Source: Membranipora membranacea (taxonomy: Eukaryota > Bryozoa > Gymnolaemata > Cheilostomatida > Membraniporidae). Taken from it: a stretch of DNA of 64,000 nt. The notes under the pieces were generated by a model. The model had not been told where the DNA came from. It saw nothing but the letters and a program-made list of their open reading frames with translations, and did no database searches. Of the stretch, positions 58,041 through 64,000 are shown piece after piece. The first letter of the stretch is position 1. Every line of letters starts with the position of its first letter. Position numbers and translations under genes: made by a program. Where the stretch lies: positions 21,078,001 to 21,142,000 of the forward strand of contig OU612068.1 in NCBI GenBank assembly GCA_914767715.1, given 5' to 3'.

Positions 58041-59794
58041 TTATTTCAATGTCTGTCCGCAGGAGATCTCTGCACTGGTGATGGTACAGCTTACTTGGAT
58101 CTAAAACAACATAATAACATTATTAATATATTTAAAAAAATGCTTGAAAACAATTTGTACGGCCCATCAAGTACATAAACTCTGTTTTACAGTGAAAATA
58201 TTATTTATCATAATTTATAGCAAGATTCAGTTACAGTAAGCATTGTGTAAAAATTTCTTCTATGCAATCAAGTGACATCATATATTTACCTGGCTCTCAT
58301 TTTCCTCCTCTTCCTTTTCAATCTTCTGACCCTTTTCTTCTTCCACTAAAAAAACCAATTGAATCTCTCATCACACAAACATAAATTACCAATCGAACTG
58401 TGTAACAATGGCGTATTTTGAATCTGAAAACATTTTATGAAAATAGCCGATGATCCAATGCATCTCGTTTTAACTGTATTAAATGTAATTCAGCTAGAAT
58501 ATCCTCTTGTAAGCCTGCAATTTTTAGACCAAACCTGTGTACAACTGTTAATGTGCCAAATCCTTCTTCCGATTTTTTATGTTTTTTTAATATCCTTTGA
58601 TCTTTTTTTTATGCTATATTTTTAATAGTAGCTTCTACATAATTTTAACATTGTACGCATTCATTTTTATCAATATTTGATACTGAATGCTTCCATAAAC
58701 TAAACTTAAGTATACAAAATAAAACTAACGTAACTGCTTCATACACTGAGATTCTTTGATCTTTGTGCAGTTTAGATACGTATGAATGGAACAGAGGATT
58801 GGAACCCCAAGTTTAATATTATTCAAACAGTGCTAACAGATACATTGTTATCGTTATGTTACTCTGATAATGGTATGCGCACAGCTCAAGGTACCAACAC
58901 GGATTATAGGGCCATCTATGTGTGCCTCATATCAATCAAAAGTTTATTAATCTTGAAATCCTTTTTCGTATGAGATTTCGTTATTGTGCTCAGTGTAGGC
59001 AAGGAGTTTGGGTAAATGTGGGAAGGCCTGATTGCTGACATCTAGATCATCTACCACTTTCTTACCTTATCCCTCATTCTGTGATGAACTGGCACTCAAC
59101 TCTCAAATATATATCTGGGGTCAGGCCTGCAAAAAAATAAATAATTATTGTTAGAAATTTTGTCTTTAGACTACTTCTACTACCACCTCGCTACTAACCA
59201 AGCATGTTGCAACTCTGACCAAGCTCTGCTCTGTCTGCTCACTCCAAACCATGCTTCAATATATGTGTATATATATATGGGAATATAGAATTGATAAACA
59301 AACTTACAAGATGATGTCTACAAGGGGGGGGGGGGAAACATACTTTTACACAGTGAATGTGAGTGGCATATTTATTATTTATGTACATTGCATATATTAT
59401 TCGTTATTGGACTTGGTGTATAGATAAGATAGTCAACAAGGGCACGGTTGACAACTGCTAACTCTTCTAAGTGATAGTGTCAGCACGTCTACTGGCACTA
59501 TTATTGTAGCTTTAAGCAACGTGTGTATCAGTAATATTTTTTTTTTTATGGAATCAACAACAAGGAGCTGGAAATATCAAGCACAGCTGCCTTCACATTA
59601 TTATTACATTTTAAAGCCAAGCTGGGCACAGAATACAAAAATACTTTAACGTGAGGATGATCATATGAACAGTGAATATTTGCATAACAAATAAGAACAT
59701 GATGGACATTATGTTACAGATGTCTCGGAGATAAAGAGTGAGCGTTTGCTTACCTAGTTTGGGAAAGATGGAATCACCAACCCAACCAGTATGC
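58041..59794 (-). CDS. Tentative last exons of an unknown minus-strand gene
   Basis: Three pieces have consensus splice sites and compatible phases: 59754-59794 (HTGWVGDSIFPKL), 58290-58345 (EEEKGQKIEKEEEENESQ) and 58041-58100 (IQVSCTITSAEISCGQTLK, then stop). Joined, they read about 52 residues with an acidic, low-complexity centre. I could not find an upstream exon with the needed phase and do not recognise the protein. A chance chain of splice-like sites is possible. Confidence 0.3.
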
Positions 59795-60542
59795 CTGAAT
59801 GAATATTGCAGGCATACAAATATATAACTTTTCATTTGTGTGATTAAGGTTACCTGTTGCAATATGTTTACAGCCAAGCCGGATATTTAGCCTCAGTAAC
59901 ATTAGTTCATTCCAGTAGAGTTTTGTTTGGGCATGCACCCCACTTTAGTAAATGATTAAATCAAGGAATACCTTCTAAGTTGTATCATCAAAAACAGAAG
60001 AGGAGAGGGGGGAGCAGACATTTCCTGAGTACACCAGTTTTTGTGCCCACCAGGAGACATCTATACCCATGTAAACACCAAGCATATACAAAGGGTAATG
60101 TACTGTGCTCTATATTCACCACTAGACTAGAATTTTTGCACTGTTTGAGGTACTGTTCTGTTGATAAACCCAAGTTTAGTTTAAGTTTGTTGATGTTGTT
60201 CATCAATATTTATTATACATCCCTAGCGATGTTTGAATGCCCCCCAAAACACAAGAGGACAGTCAAACATTGCCAAGGACCAATGCTTTGGAGTAGACCT
60301 GTGATTTATATATATTATTATGTGTAGTCAATCAAGTTAATAAATGTGACTTTTTGGACTAACTTTTACTTGGGCTATGGTTTTCCAAAATTCCAAAATA
60401 TGTCAAGTTGTCAAGTTTAATTAACAAGTAAACTAATATTGAATTCTGCAACATTGATCTTGTGTTTTCATCTAAGCATTCATAGTGGATACTGACTCTC
60501 ATTGTAGAAGGTGCGACTTGATCTACACTGACAGATAGTAGT
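59795..60542. other. Spacer upstream of the ASPHD-type gene
   Basis: Contains one arm of the hairpin MITE family (about 60260-60303, GTCAAACATTGCCAA and TTTGGAGTAGACCTGTG). Minus-strand frames at 59988-60206 and 60359-60580 are open but show no recognisable domain. Confidence 0.35.
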
Positions 60543-62252
60543 ATGATTGAGGTGGTTATTTCGCCAAACTCGGAGCTCATGATGACGATGGAATTACTAG
60601 TTTACCCGGCTTTAACTATCCTCATGTTGCTCCTGATTTATGCTGTGATCGGGCCACGTGATCAGATAATACGTCATGTAACTCATAATCTCGATATCAA
60701 TGTCGACAAGTGCGGGTCTGAAGATTGTGTCAGGTATGTCCACTTTCATTCTTACCCTTGATTACCTGAACCAAGCATAAGACCTATGTACAGTGTACAG
60801 GACCGACTGTTATTTAAATTGCTAGGTAACATCGATGTGATGATCATATGACTCTCCTTTGAATTGAAGGTTTAAACATGGAAAATTAAATCCCTCCATA
60901 CTTCAGCATTTTTATGCCTGTTTAAACTATCATAAATAAGTTAGGTTGAGGGGCATTGCTTGAAGTCACTGCTACCTTTCCTCTCAAGTTTCTGATAAAC
61001 TGGTACCCCATTAATTAATTGAGAATGAAATAAGAAGGTTTTCTGTGCCGGTCGGATAAGTAGGGTGTTAAAGACGGGTTATAATATATACAGAGAACCA
61101 TAATATTTCCAATGTTGCTCAATGCAATCAAAAAAATTAGGATTGAGAAACCAAAAAACGTTGGATTTTGTTTCTTTGTTGCAACATAATTACCTCTAAC
61201 TGTTATACTGTTATTCGGATTTTCATAGGTTTAATTAATGTAATCCTTGATTATTCCATGCTCAGAAAAAAAAACTTTGTAAGCAGACTCATCAGAGCAC
61301 ACTGACTTTCCAAACTAATCTCTCCTGTCACAACACAACAGTTTTATTAATGTCTGTACTATAATTTATACATTAATCCTCATTAAAATAATTGCTTCTG
61401 ATGGAGCCATTTTACCCTCTACCTCATTCTTCCAGGTGTAACAAGTACAAGAAGATAATGCAGAAAGCTTACTCTCGTTATAACAAAGAGCCAGCTGTAA
61501 AGACTGAAACTGAGAACTGTAGGCAGGGAATGCAGACAGCAATAAGCACTTTGAACAAACCAAGAGAATATCAGCTGACTGACCCACAGCAGCCAAATAT
61601 TCTCTACGTGGAAGGCCTGACCGCCAAAACTCTGTGGACTGAGGAACAGTTTGTCAGTGATATCACAATTCTTGAGTCGCACACCAGTGACATAATCAAA
61701 GAGTTTGAACACGCCTACCACTGTGTATGGCCTGATGGCTGGCTGTTGAACAATACTCCAACAGGACAATGGGCCGTCTTCCATCTTGTAAACCAGGGAA
61801 TGCCTATCAAGAAGAACTGTGAATCGTGTCCTAAAACTTATGAAATTCTCAAAAAGCTTGTGGCCATTATGGACAAGAATGTATTTGCAAATGCTAGTTT
61901 TTCGGTTATACAGTCTGGGACTGATATAACTCCTCATTACGGACCGACCAACGTAAGAATCAGGTGTCATCTGGGTTTGAAGGTATCAGACCCGGACATG
62001 TCATACATAACAGTCGGTGGTGAGAAGGGATCGTGGGAGGCTGGCAAATGTCTCCTGTTTGATGACTCTTTTCTCCATGATGTCCACCACACTGATTTAG
62101 AACAACAAGCTCGAGCTGTGCTTCTTATCGACTTATGGCACCCAGATTTGACTCAAACTGAGAAAGATTTAGTTGATAAATTGTTTAAATTTGAAAGAGC
62201 TGAAATCCCAGTTAGGAGCACAATACCAGTACCAATGGCTCCTGAATTTTAG
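60543..62252 (+). CDS. Aspartyl/asparaginyl beta-hydroxylase domain protein (ASPHD type)
   Basis: Two exons, 60543-60733 and 61436-62252, give 335 residues. A hydrophobic segment at about 17-37 (ELLVYPALTILMLLLIYAV) makes it a type II membrane protein with the enzyme in the lumen. The hydroxylase fold covers about 118-312. Iron-ligand and cosubstrate residues are visible: H231 in TPHYGPTNVRIRCHLGL, H278 in LLFDDSFLHDVHH, and R290 in ARAVLLIDLWHPDL. These match the 2-oxoglutarate/Fe(II) aspartyl (asparaginyl) hydroxylase family, which hydroxylates EGF-like domains in ASPH. The short length without TPR repeats resembles ASPHD1/ASPHD2. ASPH-type enzymes typically use a two-histidine iron site, which is kept here. 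AATAAA at 62395-62400 is the likely poly(A) signal. Confidence 0.92.
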
Positions 62253-62519
62253 GAAACTTAATTTGCTCCCAATGGCTGTTTTCTTTATTGATGACAACTG
62301 CAGATGCTCCATATACATGCTATGTGTGATATTTATTACATTGTATTAGACAGAAACTATATTTTTAAACTGAAAATAGGCTTTATTTAGTTTAAATAAA
62401 TACAAACAAAATTGAAAATGAACTATAAGATATCAACATCATTCAATAAAATAACAAACCTGAAACCTCATGTGGTAACAAGCATGGAAAAGCTGGCAAA
62501 AATATGAGCATTTAAAGCT
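62253..62519. other. Shared 3' region of two convergent genes
   Basis: Plus AATAAA (62395-62400) and minus AATAAA (plus TTTATT at about 62383-62388) lie within 20 bases of each other, so the transcripts probably overlap at their ends. Confidence 0.5.
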
Positions 62520-63488
62520 TTAATCTGGACTTTCTTGCTTTCGTGGGGTAGATATATGATGCCCACTAGAGCGAGTGTTCGCTTTCTTCAGGGCATCTAT
62601 CTGTTGGTACAGAGTGACAGCAGATTTCATCTGTAAAAAAGTACGAAAAGCGTCCTTGAATAAATCCCTACTTACAAGGTATGTTCAATGGGTGTTTCAT
62701 AACCAATATTAACTGCAGAGGAACTATTAAGTCAATGGCATTGCTATCTTTATATCCTAACTGCGCAAGCAGACAGGGCTCTCCTCCGATCTTTTCTTAT
62801 GGGTTGGAAATAAGCTTGATTGATTGATGTTTAACCAACACTTCATATGATGAGTAAAAGTTAACATGTAAAACTTAGCACTTAGGCTACAACTTTTTAC
62901 AGTTACAGATGACTTGATAATGGCCCAAACTTCCCCTTGCCAACTACAGAGATCATTTTAAATTTGGTATTGACATTGGGGTTATGATCAGATTCTCGGT
63001 CACATCCTTGGTTCCAACACACTTTGACTGCCTTTGAAGTAGAGTGAGAAAGATCTGGGTTACCTGCCTTCACTGAAGGCATGCAGTTAATAAATATGGA
63101 ATCATCAGTTGTCCATAATTATCAGTCAACTTCGTAAAGTCACAGCTGCGACACATGGAGTTTTCGGATAACTAGACTTTGAGCCCGCACAAATATATGA
63201 AGTGTCGTACTCAGGTCTCATCAATAATGTAAGGGATGATGTTAATTCACATTGCCGCATTAATGTCACAGTCAACTCTTACAACAGCAACATGGTCAGT
63301 AATCATTGTCGCGACAGCAAACTGTGATACCGCAGTTAGGCATTACTGTGCCTCACATCTCTTCCAAACACATATTTGAGTGACATCAGCTGACCCAATG
63401 GTTGAATTTAATGGTTTACCTGAAGAAAAGCGTGTTTTACAGAGCCTGTCTCTTCTTCTACATGCTTCTGGTAATATCTGAAGTCAGT
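62520..63488 (-). CDS. C-terminal exons of an unrecognised coiled-coil protein
   Basis: Two exons, 63420-63488 and 62520-62630, have clean acceptors and donors and join in frame: TDFRYYQKHVEEETGSVKHAF, then LQMKSAVTLYQQIDALKKA and a hydrophilic tail ending QESPD and stop. The heptad-like pattern suggests a helix or coiled coil. Upstream exons are not found before the window ends at 64000. I do not recognise the family. Confidence 0.5.
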
Positions 63489-64000
63489 CTACAGAAGTCA
63501 ACAAAATACATTGTTTTAGCATACGGTACTGGACATAATTCAGTAAAACTTGGGACCGTGTCAAGAGTATAAAATGATTGCATGTTGCAATCACAAGAAA
63601 AATACTGTACGTATTTCAATCATGTTAGCACAATATGTATATATCTACAAAGGTACATGCTACAGCTACAGAGAATAGGAAAACTAAAACAGACAGCTGA
63701 TGTCAAACAATCACAGCGTGCACAGCTGTAAGAGGAAATGGACACTGCAAATAAAGGAAACAAAGTGTGACAAAGCCAACTACACTAACACCAACTTGGT
63801 CTGTTAACTAGGCTTGTCTGCATGCAATATGAAACAAGGTGTGTTTTTGACCATACATCCAGGGATTTTTCCCAAACTCCCTGATGCATCTAGGTTTTGT
63901 CTGCAGAAAATTATGTTTTAAGAGTTATCTCATTTCTAAATGAGCTAGGATAACTCTCAGCAGTAAGCATTGTGATTGTAGCGGAAATTTTGTTGCAATA
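63489..64000. other. Right edge, no feature assigned
   Basis: Probably intron of the minus-strand gene ending at 62520. No exon is recognised. Confidence 0.4.

Noticed and set aside
61419-61970. Minus-strand frame of 183 codons
   Set aside because: It is a shadow of the ASPHD-type hydroxylase exon, which has the catalytic motifs.

Overview
This window is eukaryotic nuclear DNA from an animal. It is AT-rich, the genes are split by GT-AG introns of about 0.1 to 2 kb, and diverged retrotransposons and inverted-repeat elements lie between and inside them. The gene content points to Metazoa: a nuclear receptor, Rab5, and the ciliary/sperm-type genes EFHB and PP2D1. The receptor falls between RXR-like and TR2/TR4-like sequences, which suggests an early-branching invertebrate. 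A sponge is my best guess, but it is an inference. I joined exons by hand, and for every main gene except the first one the splice phases close to a single open frame.

Layout. 1-4626 (-): secreted WSC-domain protein running into a VWD domain that leaves the window. 5.2-7.8 kb: nested LINE fragments and a DNA element. 8.1-14.9 kb (-): LENG1-like Cir_N nuclear protein, with introns holding an inverted-repeat element with a tRNA-like core, a Tigger-like MITE and a 169-bp tandem duplication. 15.4-18.0 kb: decayed LINE. 19.06-23.18 kb (+): TYW4/LCMT2 wybutosine enzyme. 23.6-26.7 kb: nearly full-length decayed LINE. 27.15-31.63 kb (+): nuclear receptor. 31.97-33.74 kb (-): ribosomal protein S19 with a TOP-like untranslated first exon. 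34.36-40.10 kb (+): PP2D1-type pseudophosphatase. 40.70-44.52 kb (-): EFHB. 47.1-50.6 kb (+): Rab5. 52.24-53.81 kb (+): RING protein with a C-terminal membrane anchor that I cannot place in a family. It is followed by a truncated LINE and a degenerate tandem copy (55.5-57.3 kb). 58.0-59.8 kb (-): tentative exon chain. 60.54-62.25 kb (+): ASPHD-type hydroxylase. 62.5-63.5 kb (-): last exons of an unrecognised coiled-coil gene.

There are no operons. Neighbours are arranged head-to-head (RPS19/PP2D1, EFHB/Rab5, LENG1/TYW4) or tail-to-tail (receptor/RPS19, PP2D1/EFHB, ASPHD/unknown), with short tail-to-tail gaps of about 270-600 bp. PP2D1 and EFHB are plausibly both used in ciliated or flagellated cells, but nothing in the sequence proves co-regulation. 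The least explained element is the RING/membrane gene with its decayed duplicate.
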